DNA of 64,000 bases from Valencia hispanica (GCA_963556495.2 OY747700.1:1672501-1736500); one strand, 5' to 3'; positions 35,129-46,854 are shown, counted from the stretch's first letter. The notes: generated by a model not told the origin, from the letters alone. Numbers and translations are program-made.

Positions 35129-35932
35129 TTAGGTAGCTAGACGATTAACTCTAAATCCTGTGTAGTGTGCTCTGGGGTCAGGAAATGTGTCTCTAATCCT
35201 CCTTACGCAGCAGCTTGGAATCACAACCCTGTTCCCTTCTCCAAGACGGCTGTGCTGCCAGAGGACAAACTGTCTGTAAGCTGCATGTCTGTACTGATGC
35301 TGCTCAACACCTGGTTCCTGGACATCATCTATGGCGAAGATGTTGTTCCAAGCTGCCCGGGCCAGCCTCAACACTCCTTCATCTAAGATGTAGTAGTCCA
35401 TATATGTCATTTTGCTAATGCAGTCATCAGGAGTCATTCTGCAGCAAAGCCTCTTTGTCACTGTCCATCTCCCTGCATTTCTTACAAGTGCACCAGTGTA
35501 AGGTGTCTGGGAAGGAGCTTGCAATGCCAAGACATCAAAAAGCAAGCCTGGTTGTCTTGACATCACTGTTTCAAGCAGCCGGTCTTTGTCTTCAGGTGAC
35601 AATGAGTGTATTTTTGCCTAAAAATAAAAACAATTACTTGGTTAGTTGACAATAAGGTTGTTTTTTTTCAGGGGTAGAGGATTGTTTACCTGCATTTCAG
35701 GTTTGCGTTTTTCCTGAAGATCTCCCAGTCTCAATTGTCTGTCCGGATCCAGGTCCTCCATCAACTTAGATCCTCTGCTTCTTGCCCTTATAGCACCTCT
35801 CCCTCGTCCACCACCCCTCCCCCGTCCTCTCCCTCTTCCACCACCCCTCCCCCGTCCTCTCCCTCGTCCACCATCCCTCCCCCGTCCTCTCCCTTTGCTC
35901 TGCAGGGGTTCTGAGAATGTTGAAGATGCCAT
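35129..35932 (-). CDS. P2X7 'ballast'-domain-like protein with Arg-Gly-rich N-terminus
   Basis: Two exons on the minus strand. Exon 1, 35932-35690, has ATG at 35932 and donor CAG|GTAAAC. Exon 2, 35617-35129, has acceptor TTTTTAG. Both are phase 0 and the intron is 72 bp; the product is 243 residues. Residues 13-55 are an RG/RGG tract (GRGRGRGGGRGRG), often RNA-binding. Residues 136-240 resemble the P2X7 receptor C-terminal domain: LCCRMTPDDC (Cys139, 140, 147), then YRHAAYRQFVLW, VIPSCCVRRIRDTFP (Cys217, 218) and YTGF. In P2X7 this cytosolic domain binds zinc and guanine nucleotide. There is no channel or membrane segment here. The first zinc cluster (CTCKKC) is present in the DNA at 35475-35492 but in another frame; the open frame reads ALVRNA instead. 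The gene is therefore probably altered by two compensating frameshifts. It faces the plus-strand transposase-like gene inside the same element. Confidence 0.65.
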
Positions 35933-35944
35933 TGATACCTAGCG

Positions 35945-36490
35945 AGAAAAAATAAGTTTTTTAAAACTTTCTAAAGCCCTAAATACTGTTTGGCAACAAC
36001 TTCATACTTTTCACTTTTTCATTGAGTAATATCACTCAAAGATAACTGTAAAAACATCATTACTGTCACTTAATCATCACTCCATATGCATAACTAATCT
36101 ATTTCTCACCGATATGGTTTATTTTGGGATACCTCTAGATTTTTTCAGTAAATATTCTCGTCATTGCTCAAGATTTTCAAGGAGACGATCGAAACGGTGT
36201 TTGACTCTTGTATACACAGCGCATTTTCGCTGTGACTGTAAACAAATAAAATAAATTGATCAAATTAAATTTTAATACTTTACCTCGTCGCTAATCTTCA
36301 CTGATTATTACAGTGGAATTGCGAACTGATACTGCGCTTGTTTGTTGTTTGGCCAAGCGGTTAGGAAAGCAGCCACTGAGACATGCCTCTTATGAGCGAC
36401 AGAGGGAGTTGATTCTACGACAATGATGTTGCGCAGCAAGCCTGAAGAGGGCGACAGAGAGCAAATATCATGAAAGTTGCGGAGTATGGC
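35945..36490 (-). other. 5' region of the ballast-like gene and element end
   Basis: About 500 bp of non-coding DNA between the minus-strand ATG and the right end of the element. Presumably it holds the promoter of that gene; no TATA or CpG block stands out. Confidence 0.35.
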
Positions 36491-36789
36491 TTTAAGGAAC
36501 CACTATGTTGTGCAACAGGGATGCAAAGATGTTTGGCTCACACAACCACAAATAATTATTAATACTTTACTATTCATGATAATTATTAATGAAGTTAGAG
36601 GTTATTCTAGTTAATTCAGGGCACCGCTCTTTACTTGAAAGGGAATCATGACCCAAACATTTGCTGTTTATGAAGGAATGAATTCAACACTGTGTGAAGG
36701 CATAATTGCACAGACACACACACTAGAATAAACACAAACGACTTCCTCCAAAGAATGATACTTTATTAATAAAATAGATCAACCTTACA

Positions 36790-38540
36790 AAACTAAAGTG
36801 GGTTTGCACGCATGTGTGGGTGTCTGTTACTGAGGCTAAATAATTGGGTTCCCGGGTTTTGGTTAAGTATCCTCCACATTCGGCGGGGGCACCGGGCAGT
36901 CTGTGGGTGTACCTGGCATGGGATTACCTCTGCTACCCTGGGAAGGCATTTTGTCCCAAAGTCCTTCCCTCCCCATCTTCGGACACCTCTGTCCATCTGA
37001 TTAATCACTTTACCACTCGTAGGGCCTTGGGGTGTAGGTACGGGGAGGGGTTTCCATCTCCACTACCCCGTGGCAGCCTGGGAGGAGCTGTTCAATCAGC
37101 TTCAGCTCTGATGCCAGTGTCCACCATTAAACTGCATATAGACACTGAGGGTTTGGGGTGGTGGATGGGGCTGTGTGTGACCGCCTTCCCCACATCCCAC
37201 CCCTCTGTTTTAAATGCACATTATAACAACATGCATCAACACTATACTCGAGCGGGAGGAGGGAGGCTCGGGGTCTTTCCACACCCTTGTTCGCTATTGG
37301 CCATCAGGGGTTGGGGTCCTGGAGGAGGAACATGAGGTCTGGTCGGGGCCTGGTCTGGTGGGCTGCTTCGCCACTGTATGGGCTTTGGCGGTCTGCTTGT
37401 CTCAATCCTAGAGGGTAGGGGGACCACCTTCTGGGTCTGGGGGCTGGTTGCTCTGCTAAGGTATCAGTACCTGGACCTGGGAGTATAGCTTGTGTATCAG
37501 AAGTATGAGTGGGTGTACAGCGTCCGTTCTTGTGTCTTGGTGTGCTGGTGAGAGTGTATGTGTGTAAGAGGGAGGGAACGTATGACTGTGTGTGTTCCTT
37601 TGTATCCGTCAGGTTGGGTCTTAGGCTGTCCCCTCACCTGGCGCATCTCAGGCACCCCACCAAATGAGGGGCCTATTTTCCCTTTGTCATTCCCTGCCAG
37701 TGACTGATGCCGCTGCCCGCCGGTGCATTGGTGGCTCTCTGTGTCCGGGGCTGGGTGCTCGGGGGTCATGCCAGTTCATCCCTGGTGCCTGCCGGGCCGG
37801 GCCTGAATGAACCAGGGTATCTGTCGGCCAGTGTGCCAGGCCGATGTTTGCCTTTCGGCGAGGTTGATCGGGGCGCCTCTTTTGGAGGGGCCTATTTGGG
37901 ATCGGGGGCATCTGCGGGCGGCCCGAGTGCTGCTCCTGGATGGGGGGTCCTGGGCCAGAGCGGTGAGGGTGTTTTCCTTGGAGCCGGGGTGGGGCTCTGC
38001 TTTTTGTGTCTCTGGACCCTACAGCCGGGTGTTGGAGGCAAGGCAATTTTATTTGTATAGCACACTTTCAACAACAGGGTAATTCAAGGTGCTTTACCTG
38101 ATTTGGTGATTTTAAAAACAAAAACAAAACAAACAAACAGACAAACATGGAATATAACATTGGAAATTAAAAGTAGCAAATTAGCATGAAAATACACATT
38201 ACACATCATTACAGTCTTTTTAAGCCTGGGGCCCACGTTCGGATGGGGATGTTGTTTGATTGGGTGGTCTGTGTTGGGGGGGGCTGTGTTGTGGTTGTGT
38301 AGTTCTCAGTTAACATATTTTGGTTTGTTTCATCATTTGTTTTCCTCTCTCTGCCATCCTGCAAGTGTAGAAGCAGACAGGGATGTTTTCTTTGTTTCCC
38401 TTCCCCGCATATCTTCAACTTTCCCTCTTAACTTTTTTTTCCTACCTCTCTTAACCTTCTTTCTTTCTTTCTTTCTTCCCCTTTATTTTCCATCTCCGTG
38501 TTCGTAATATCAGGAAAAAATCCACAGCAATTTCTATTAC
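36790..38540 (+). repeat. GC-rich unclassified interspersed repeat
   Basis: G-rich, low-coding sequence ('gtatcagtacctggacctggg', 'gtgtgtgttcct'…) followed by a T/C-rich tail ('gtgttgtggttgtgtagttct' … 'cctacctctctt' … 'ttttccatctccgtgttcgtaata'). The tail part recurs reversed at about 43500-44100. Open frames here are Gly/Pro-rich translation artefacts. It is interrupted at 38040-38220 by a LINE tail. Confidence 0.5.
38040..38220 (-). mobile_element. LINE 3' tail nested in a repeat
   Basis: 'ggcaattttatttgtatagcacactttcaacaacagggtaattcaaggtgc' (read in pieces) is the reverse complement of the tails at 9110-9170 and 48060-48110. A short run of 3' UTR follows. Confidence 0.7.
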
Positions 38541-38704
38541 AGATTTCTTACACATAAATCAATTGGGAGTACTGTCGCAAAAGCTGTGGGAAAAATGTGT
38601 CCCAACACCTGAAATGCCAAGACAAGACATGTTTTTATGTTTTACTGTCCTTATAATCTTAAAAGGATTTAGTCTTTTATTATGTACTTAATGTGTTTCT
38701 GCAG

Positions 38705-40377
38705 ATGTTCAGCAGATGCTGCTGGTTAAAGAAGAGCCTTCTGAAGAACCGGGTCCTGATCTGGACCAGAACCACCCAGAACCTCTGCACATAAAGGAGG
38801 AAGAGGAGGAACTGTGGAACAATCAGCAGAGAGAGCAGCTCGATGTGGAGGACGATGATGCCTCCAGGTTTCCAGTCATTGCTGTTCTCATAAAGAATGA
38901 AGATGAAGAGAAACATCTGTTCTCTCAGCTTCATCATCACCAAACAGAGGATGGAGAACTTCCTACCAGCAGCTCTGCTGAGCAGGTGAAAGCAGAACTT
39001 GATGAGGAGGACTATGGAGGAGCAGAGTCCACCATGAAGCCAGATCTGAACGCTCATGGAGACACTTCTAACTCCTCAGACACTGAGGTCAGTGGAGATG
39101 ATGCGGTGGACCATCCTGACTCTGGGTCTGAAGCTGAAGATAATGAGAATGACTGGAAGGGCTTCAGACACAATACAAACATGGACTTTCAATGTTTTCA
39201 CTGTGTTGACTGTGGTAAAAGTTTTACCAAGAAAGATCATCTGAAGGTTCACATGAAAGTCCACAGCGGAGAGAAACCGTTGGCTTGTGAGGTTTGTGGA
39301 CAAAGATTTCATGAAAAGACCCATTTATACCAACACACCAAAATCCACTCGGTAGAAAAAGCATTTGTTTGTGACGTCTGCAGACAAACCTTCAGCCAAA
39401 GAACACATTTAAGCAGACACATGAAAATCCATACCGGGGAGAAACTGTTCGGCTGTGAAATCTGTGGACAAACTTTTGGCAGGAAATATCATTTAAACAG
39501 ACACGTGAAAATTCACACAGGGGAGAAACCTTTTGGGTGTGATGTTTGTGGACAAAGATTTCATGAAAAGGCCTATTTAGACCGACACATCAAAATCCAC
39601 TCAGGGGAGAAACCATTTGCTTGTGAAGTCTGTAGACAAAGATTTAGTCGAAAGGCACATTTAGACGGTCACATGGGTAGCCACGCCGATGAGAAACCTT
39701 TCAGTTGTGACCTTTGTGGACAAAGATTTACCCACAAGTCCGCTTTAAACAGACACACGATTATCCACACAGGAGAAAAACCTTTTAGCTGCGATGTTTG
39801 TGGACAAAGATTTAACCAGAAGGCCATTTTAATGACGCATGTCAGAATCCATACAGGAGATAAACCCTATGCTTGTGATTTTTGTGGGCTAAGATTTAAT
39901 CACAAATCTAATTTAAACAGTCACATCAAAATCCACTCAGGAGAAAAACCATTTGCCTGTAACGTTTGTGAGCAAACATTTAGTCGAAAGGCATACTTAG
40001 ACCGACATATGGGTAGCCACGCAGACGAGAAACCTTTTGGTTGTGATGTTTGTGGACAAAAATTCACCCACAAGTCATCTTTAAACAGACACACGATTAT
40101 TCACACAGGAGACAAACCTTTTAGCTGTGATGTTTGTGGACAAAGATTTCACCAAAAGTCAGATTTGATGACGCATGTGAGAATCCACACAGGTGATAAG
40201 CCTTACGCTTGTGATTTCTGTGGACTAAGATTTAACCAAAAGTCAAATTTAAACAGTCATATTAAAATCCATTCAGGAGAAAAACCCTTTGCCTGTGACA
40301 TTTGTGGGCAGAAATTTAACCGAAAGGGAAATCTAAACATACACATGAGAACCCACAGAGCAGGGAAAAATGTTTAG
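38705..40377 (+). CDS. Zinc-finger gene 2, exon 2: fourteen C2H2 fingers
   Basis: The acceptor TTTCTGCAG ends at 38704. The first two bases complete an Asp codon with the G from exon 1 (19708-19810), giving Asp-Val-Gln-Gln-Met and a 591-residue protein. Residues 35-195 are the same acidic module as in gene 1 (MLLVKEEPSEEP, IKEEEEELW, DDDASRFPVIAVLIK, PTSSSAEQ). The fingers begin at about Cys201 and run to the C-terminus with TGEKP, SGEKP, ADEKP or TGDKP linkers. All keep two Cys and two His. Fingers 6-9 and 10-13 are a repeated four-finger block (MGSHADEKP / NRHTIIHTG / MTHVRIHTGDKP / ACDFCGLRF). Probably a nuclear DNA-binding factor. If exon 1 at 19.7 kb is not used, Met at 38716 would give 553 residues. 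Confidence 0.9.
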
Positions 40378-42989
40378 AGGCTCAGGCCATGTACACACAG
40401 AGTATCCTACCCCCTTCATCTAGAAAAAACCCGGTCCAAACCACCTCATTTTTAGAAAGAAAAATCCATCCATCAGTGTGTTAAGCATGCCAAACCTGTA
40501 GGGGGCAGCAGTTCTCTAAATCCTATCCATTCAGACTAACTTTCTACTTTCTTACTTCTACATAGAGCAGTATGTAAGCGTGTGAAAACAAGCAAGCAAA
40601 AAGCGCTTGAACAATCGATAATTCCAGGACAGCTCTTAGGGCATCCATGCTGTTTGAGTGGAAACACAGGTCTCATCATGTGATGTCAGCTCTGACATCA
40701 CATGATGAGACCTAAAACTCTGTTGTAAGCGTTTGCTTATGGACATAAATAACCAGAGTATTGGTAAATCTTCACTTTGGTCTGAGGTTTTTATAAGAAT
40801 CGTTTTTGATGCCCTAAATCTGCGCTTTTGTGTGGATGAGGCTAAATTGTAGCAAATTATCTTTTTTTTATAAGATACCCTGCTCATCCTCAGAAGGTTG
40901 CTGAAGAAACACGGAACCGTTCCAACTTAGATCACTGCAAAATTAGTGGGTTTTTAATCCACAACCTTTTTAGCTCTGTGTTTTTGTTCAAATTTAAAGT
41001 TGATTTTCAACATCTCGTAACTAGCAGAACAGACTTTTATTGAGAAATCCATTAATACCCCCCCCCCCCCCCCCCCCTTTTTAAATACCACCGCTTGCCT
41101 CTGCAGGTCAGGCTCAGCTGAATTTAAAAAGGCTGATCTTTGGGCCACATAGTGCTGCTACTGCTCTGTTGTGACCACTAGCGCCCCCTACTGTCTGTCA
41201 CAGACTGGGCAGAGAACAGTGGTCTGCAGTCTGTGAGCTTATTTCTGTGTAAATGTTCTGTTCACCGAGCTTCCCTCATTAATCAGATATTTATGGATTA
41301 TGTCACAGCAATATTTCAAGAATGACAATTAATTAATTAAATATTAGTAAAGACATTTATGGAATATAGCATGATAAGAGATCATTAGAGTCAGAGAAGA
41401 GGCCTTTCACCCAGACTCTTAACTGCAGTGAGGAGTGTTTGTTTAACCTCACAATGAAGACATATTAGATAACTGAAGGCAGAAGCTGCTTGTGAGAGGG
41501 CAGACATGATCTGGGTGGAGAGAGAGTTTGAGCGTACGCCCAGACGGGCTCATGTTTAAGACTGGCCATAATAAAATATGAAAAACACAGATCCAGACTC
41601 CAGCCTCATCCATATGGAGAAAAGAAGATCTTTTCTTCCCACAGAAATTACAATCAGACCCATATTTTCTTAGATGTTCTGCTTCTCTTCATAGTTTTTG
41701 CAAGTATGAGCTGTTTCTGGACTTTATGTATTTCAATGATTTGTGTTTATGTAAAAAAAAAAAACACCTCCTGTGTGGTCAAGCAGAGATTGGGCTGGTT
41801 CTTCATCAAGTTCTGGATCTGAGCTTCATCGGTGTGACCGTGGCATCACGTTGCTTTCCCTTGGGAGTGGTTCTAATGTTTTGGCTGATCGTTATATTTA
41901 CGTGATGATAAACACAGCTTTGGAAGAAGAAATAAACAGATCATTACATTTAAAATGGAATCAAATTCAAAAGTCCTGAGAATCGCTGATTTTTAGTTTG
42001 GAAAAATGCGGTCCCCAAGGCCGACCCAGAGGATGCTGGACCAGTGGTTCCCACTGGGACAAATCAAAGACTCAACTCCCCCTGGGCTGGTGTGGGACCA
42101 GGGGCGTTTCCTGGACCTGGAAACATTGGGGGCTGAGCCCACCCCCCCGTAGAGGAATCTGGGGGAACCTACACAGCAAAAAAGGCTTTTTATTAAAGCT
42201 TTCTTGAGCATTGTGGCACCTTGTTTAAAGCCAAATACAGCGATATGTACTTTAAAATGTATTTATTTTCAAACTTAAACGTGACAATGTAAACAAAATC
42301 TCTAAAATGAGTATTAATAGATAAGACAGGATGATCAAATTAATCAAAAGGTAACAATTATTTTCTTTTTTTTTCTTTCCTTGACAAGAACAAAAGTTAG
42401 TTCTGTGTCAGGTTGCATGGTGGACCTCTGTGTGTCTGCTGCTCTTTTCATCATTCTCTGTCCTGTCTAGGTCATCTGTAAACCAAGTAGAACATCAGAT
42501 TTATTTTATCTTAATAGATGTTATCAAAACCTAATCATAAAATTAACTGAACTTTGCAACAAGATTAGCATTCAAGTGTAATTGTTTTGGGGAAAATTGG
42601 CTCAATTATGTAGTTTTAACTAGAAAAGCACTGAGTCCAGACCTCCACCAAGGCAGCTCAGTCCCAGTCAAGACAGCAGAACAAAAGTAAAACTGTTGAT
42701 TTAATCAGTGCTGTAGTCTAGTTTATTCTAGTGGTATACTCTGATTTGTTTCCGGCCAGACAATCATCTGTCAAAATGTTAAATCAGTCAGTGATTAGTC
42801 AAGCTCACAAGCGCATGCATCTTTATCGGAAGCTTCCACGGTTCAGTGTTGACAGAACTTTTATGAAAATGTTTTGTTTCTGTTTTATCGAATCCATTTT
42901 AACATTCTTGTTTATCTGTTGGTTCGGCTCCTTTTCACTAAGAAATAAACCTATAAAATAACCATCCCTTACTGCACGAGTTCCAGCTG
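40378..42989. other. 3' flank of zinc-finger gene 2, no further gene seen
   Basis: Contains a 22-bp palindrome (40668-40713) and a C20 run (41058-41077). AATAAA-like signals are seen near 41571 and 41929. The open frame at 41773-41979 matches nothing I know. Confidence 0.4.
40668..40713. repeat. Perfect 22-bp inverted repeat, 2-nt spacer
   Basis: 40668-40689 is the exact reverse complement of 40692-40713, with CT between. Surrounding sequence may be the arms of a larger fold-back element, but those are imperfect. Confidence 0.9.
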
Positions 42990-43205
42990 CTCCCATCAGG
43001 GCGTAGATACATTCTGCCAAGATGCAGAACTAACAGAGAAACGAAACTCTTTTATTCCTGCCACTGTTGCTCTGGTAAATAGTGTAAGTAGTGCATGATG
43101 TTTGATTGTTTGGTTTGTTTATTTGGTATTTATATATTTTTTTATCCACTGCTGGTTGCACAACAATTTGCCCCACGGGGACAATAAAGACTCATTGATT
43201 GATTT
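42990..43205 (+). mobile_element. LINE 3' end fragment
   Basis: 'cagctgctcccatcagggcg' with 'gatacattctgcc' and then 'tttgccccacggggacaataaagactcattgattg' is the end of a fish LINE (RT C-terminal remnant plus tail). Only the last 200 bp are present. Confidence 0.5.
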
Positions 43206-43499
43206 TATTCCTGCCTTGCTTTCTGAAGCAGCTCCTTCTATTCTGTATTTATGAAGATGCCTACATTATCACTTCTTGTTTAGATAAGTCAGAGAAACAG
43301 CTTTAATTAGTTAGAATTATTTATGGTTTTAAGTATTTATGTTTACACCAATCTTTTTTTTTTTTTTTTTACACGTGTCCTGTTTGGCAGTGGGGAGCTC
43401 AGAATTGGTGTCTGAGTACCAAGTAGAAGCCCAACAGATTTACTTTCACAAGTGGAGCAGTACAGCTTTTGCTATAGTCCTCCACTTGATATATGTGTG

Positions 43500-44130
43500 A
43501 AAATTCTTTATTATGAATTGTTGGGGTTTTTATTTCCTGATGTTATGGACACGGAGACGGAAAATTAAGGAGAAGAAAGAAGGAAGATGAAGAAGAGAGG
43601 TAGGAAACAAAAAGTCAAGAGAGAGGGTGAGTTGAAAATACAAGAGAGGAAGGGGAACAAAGAAAACACAGGAAGACATTGAAGTCTGCCTCCATACCCA
43701 CAGGACGGCAGAGAGAGGGGGAAAAACAAAACACGAAAAAGGAACATCGACAAAACAAACTAAACATTGTGAACTAAGAACTACACAACCACATCACACA
43801 AGAATGGATATAAAAATACAACAACAATGTCACAGAAAAACTCATGGTACCGATTAATCAGATTAATCAGCCCCCGCCGGCAACCGGCCGCGCCAGGGCG
43901 GGCCGGTCCATGGACCGGGAGAGCCGGGGCCCAGGGGCGCCCCACCCCCCAACAGGGACCCGACAAGCGGCCCCCGGCACTGCCGCCACCACCCTAGGCC
44001 AATCCCCACCGCCAACATCCCAGCGCCCCACCCCTACACTACACCAATCTTTAAACCCCCATGTTGTGACTCTGTCACTCAGTCTAGCCCCCCCCATTGT
44101 ATTTTATTTTAGTGCAACACCCCAAGATCA
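43500..44130 (-). repeat. Second copy of the GC-rich unclassified repeat
   Basis: Reverse complement of the 38256-38530 tail (A/G-rich on plus: 'gaagaaagaaggaagatgaag' in pieces, 'acaggacggcagagagag'), followed at 43865-44050 by GC-rich sequence. No coding content. Confidence 0.5.
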
Positions 44131-44654
44131 TCACTGGCCCCCATTTAGCCCTCTTTAAAAACTTCCTAGATACACCCCTGCTCACCAGTCTTAATTAAGT
44201 ATTTTAGGCAAATATAGACATTATTATTCAAACATTATTACCTATAATCATTTTTACAACGATTTTATAAATAGTCTTTTAAGTATCAATGCGTTTGATT
44301 TTAGTTCAGATGAATTTCTGTAACCTTTTGGGGTCAGACAAAGTTTTCTATTCTATTCTAAACTAAATTGATCATCAAACTGATTTTATTATACACTTTC
44401 TAATATACTAGAATCATGTAGTTTATGAATAAAATATACAGTTGGAGTAATTTTAAACCCCCAACTGGTAATAACAGACATTTGATACAGAAGGGAACCG
44501 GACAGTAATTCTACTCCCACTGTCTCCCAGAAGGTGTCCGGCTTCCTGAAGAGAATCATTCAAGTCATTATAAGCAGCAGAAAATAAAAAACTAGAGCCA
44601 AATGCTTTTATATAAAAAAATAATAATCTCAAAATGATCACCTGTCAGAAGGTT
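44131..44654. other. Stretch without a recognised gene
   Basis: AT-rich, directly upstream of the LINE at 44655. Part of it may be the 5' end of that LINE, but no ORF1 motif is visible. Confidence 0.35.
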
Positions 44655-45621
44655 CAGCTTCCGATCATCAAACAACTTAAGTTAGCTTTATTAAATATCA
44701 GGTCTTTATCAGGAAAGTCATTCTAATCAATGAATTCATCACTGAACATAAAATAAATGCCCTTTTTTTATCAGAAACCTGGCTAGATGTGAATAATGAA
44801 ACATCTGTATTGATAGAGTCTACTCTTCCAAATTAAATTTTTTTAAGTGAGAGCAGGAAACATGGACGAGGTGGACGTGTAGCCACAATTTTTCATAACT
44901 CAATGAACTTTGTGTTTTCTTTGAAAGTACCATCTCTGCTTAAATATCTAGCCAAAGTGAGAAACACTGTAAAAAAGCGTTTTCTGCGACAGTGCAGTTG
45001 AAACCTTTAAACATATTTACCCCACATCCCCCTCATCTCCCAACTCCAACTCAGTAAACAAGCTGGTAGATAATTTCCTCGTGAAAATCTCAGACATCAT
45101 TGATTCCATTGCTCCAACTAAAGTGAAAGTAGTCTCAGGTAGAAAGAAGTCTCTGTGTGGACAAGCGGTCCACTGGTACGTAGTGAAAAAAAGGAGTATC
45201 AACGAGTCGCGAGAAAATGGCGGAAAACTCGACTCCAGGTTCACTGTGAGATCTACAAAGAGAGACTGAACAGATATCAGTTAACTATAAAAGAAGCTAG
45301 GGAATCTTTCTTTTCTGAAATCATCAACAGAAACATTAATAATGCACAGACTCTATTTGCAACAGTGGAATAACTAACTAATCCTCCAGTGACAGTAGCA
45401 CCTGAACTAAACTCTACCAGGGACTGCAATGAATTTGCAGCTTTTTCACTGAAAAGATTCTAACAATTAGAAGGTCGGTCTGTACCGCAGCACCAAACCC
45501 ACTCCCAATGTTATACCCAGCTAACACCAATGTAGAAAAAATGTCAGAATTCCATGAATTAAACAAAAGAAAACTAGAAGAAATTATTAACCAATTAAGC
45601 TCCTCTTCCTGCTGTCTTGAT

Positions 45622-45800
45622 ATTATATTATTATATGTTGACAGCTTCTTCAGATCTGCAGAACACAACAGGAGATCAATCCTCACACGGCCATAAGCAT
45701 CTACAACAAATCTTTAAAGAAACTTGGACAATGAGTTACAACAACATTTAATTTCCCTTTGGGATTAATAAAGTAATTTTGAATTTAATTGAATTTGAAT
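45622..45800 (+). mobile_element. Short Rex3/RTE-like 3' fragment nested in the LINE
   Basis: Splits the conserved block SSCCLDI|LPTAFLKK. It ends 'atttccctttgggattaataaagtaatttt' (in pieces), the tail typical of fish Rex3/RTE elements. A similar tail motif occurs at 51990-52030. Confidence 0.55.
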
Positions 45801-46176
45801 ATCCTACCCACAGCTTTCCTTAAGAAAGTTTTCACTGGCATTTGGTCTGATCTGATTAAAATACTTAACTCATCCCTCCTGTCAGGTGTCTTCCCCCAGG
45901 CATTAAAAACAGCAGTTATTAAACCACTGCTAAAGAAGAATCTAGAAAACACGTTAATCCAGAACTGCAGGCCGATCTCTAATCTTTAATTCATCAGTAA
46001 ATTTATTGAAAAAGCTGTTTCAGCAGTTAAATAGCTTCATAGCAATGACCAACCGATGTTTTCAGTCTGGTTTCCGTGGTAACCACAGCACTGAGACTGT
46101 CCTAGTCAAAGTTTTCAATGACAGCCGCATAAATACAGACTGTGGTAGAACAACAGTGCTGGTTCTGTTGGATCTC

Positions 46177-46854
46177 TGTAATGGCAGAAAATGCTTCCTG
46201 AGTGCCCCAGTTATTTATTTTAAAGGACTCAACCGGTTATGTTGCTTAGGCGACGGTAGGGCCGACAAAGACGCCTCAAGGTTTCCATCTCCCAAACAGC
46301 TACTGGGGGTAAGAGGCTGGGAAAAAAACTTTCCCAGGACGCTAGCAACTCCCTTGATCTCGTCCCTGCCAGTCCATTCCGTTCGCTGAGGCTACGTTGA
46401 GGCGCCAAGTGTAATGGCAGAAAATACTTCAGGGTTTCCATAATAAAAGAAGACAGAATCCCAGAAGGCGTTTTAAGTATTTAATATAAACATGTCTGCC
46501 CAGAACATGGAGGGGACAGAGATTACTCATGCATCGCCCTACCCAACCTTTCTGACTAACAGTTTAAATAGTATTCAGCAATCACTGTTTATCTCTGCAG
46601 CACGTCTTCTCCAATCTTCACGCCCCGCCTCTGGAGAACTGGTTCACGCCAGTCCGATAGCAAAGCATGAACCAGCTCATCCGAGGTCAGACTGTCTTTA
46701 GTTATCTTGCTGCCCCGGCGCCTGTCTCTCTGGTGATCTGACACATCTTTATCAGAAACATTAAGCTTGCTTCCCCTAACTTTGTCATCTCGCCCTAGAT
46801 GCATTTACTAGACAGAGAATATATACTAATTACATAGGAATTTTCCCACCACAC
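46177..46854 (+). mobile_element. Insertion of about 680 bp in the LINE reverse transcriptase
   Basis: Splits LVLLDL|(S)EAFDTVDH. It begins TGTAATGGCAGAAAATG, and a similar TGTAATGGCAGAAAATA recurs at 46411. It ends near 'cccaccaca'. 'ctc' is present on both sides (46174-46176, 46855-46857). TG…CA ends suggest a solo LTR, but the evidence is thin. No coding sequence recognised. Confidence 0.5.

Larger units (their letters stand above)
28969..36491. mobile_element. About 7.5-kb TTAA-flanked DNA element with two convergent genes
   Basis: Left end after TTAA (28965-28968): GCAGCATTCCGCAACTTTTA. Right end, read in reverse after TTAA (36492-36495): AGCCATACTCCGCAACTTTC. The shared inner block is TCCGCAACTTT, with 18 of 23 matches when the TTAA is included. 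Between them are a plus-strand multi-exon gene (29215-34974, decayed) and a minus-strand two-exon gene with a P2X7-ballast-like domain (35129-35932). An hAT MITE (30211-30425) and a 2.6-kb LTR-like block (31953-34563) appear to have inserted later. TTAA target sites fit the Kolobok and piggyBac superfamilies; I do not recognise the transposase of either, so the class is open. Confidence 0.55.

Noticed and set aside
35129..35602. A P2X7 receptor gene
   Set aside because: No P2X channel domain or membrane segments, and a different N-terminus; only the cytosolic ballast-like domain is present.
36812..38082. Several overlapping open frames of 60-160 residues on both strands
   Set aside because: Gly/Pro/Ser-rich in all frames, inside a GC-rich repeat present twice in the window.
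43844..44158. Pro-rich 104-residue open frame
   Set aside because: Lies in the reverse copy of the GC-rich repeat; codon content is low-complexity.
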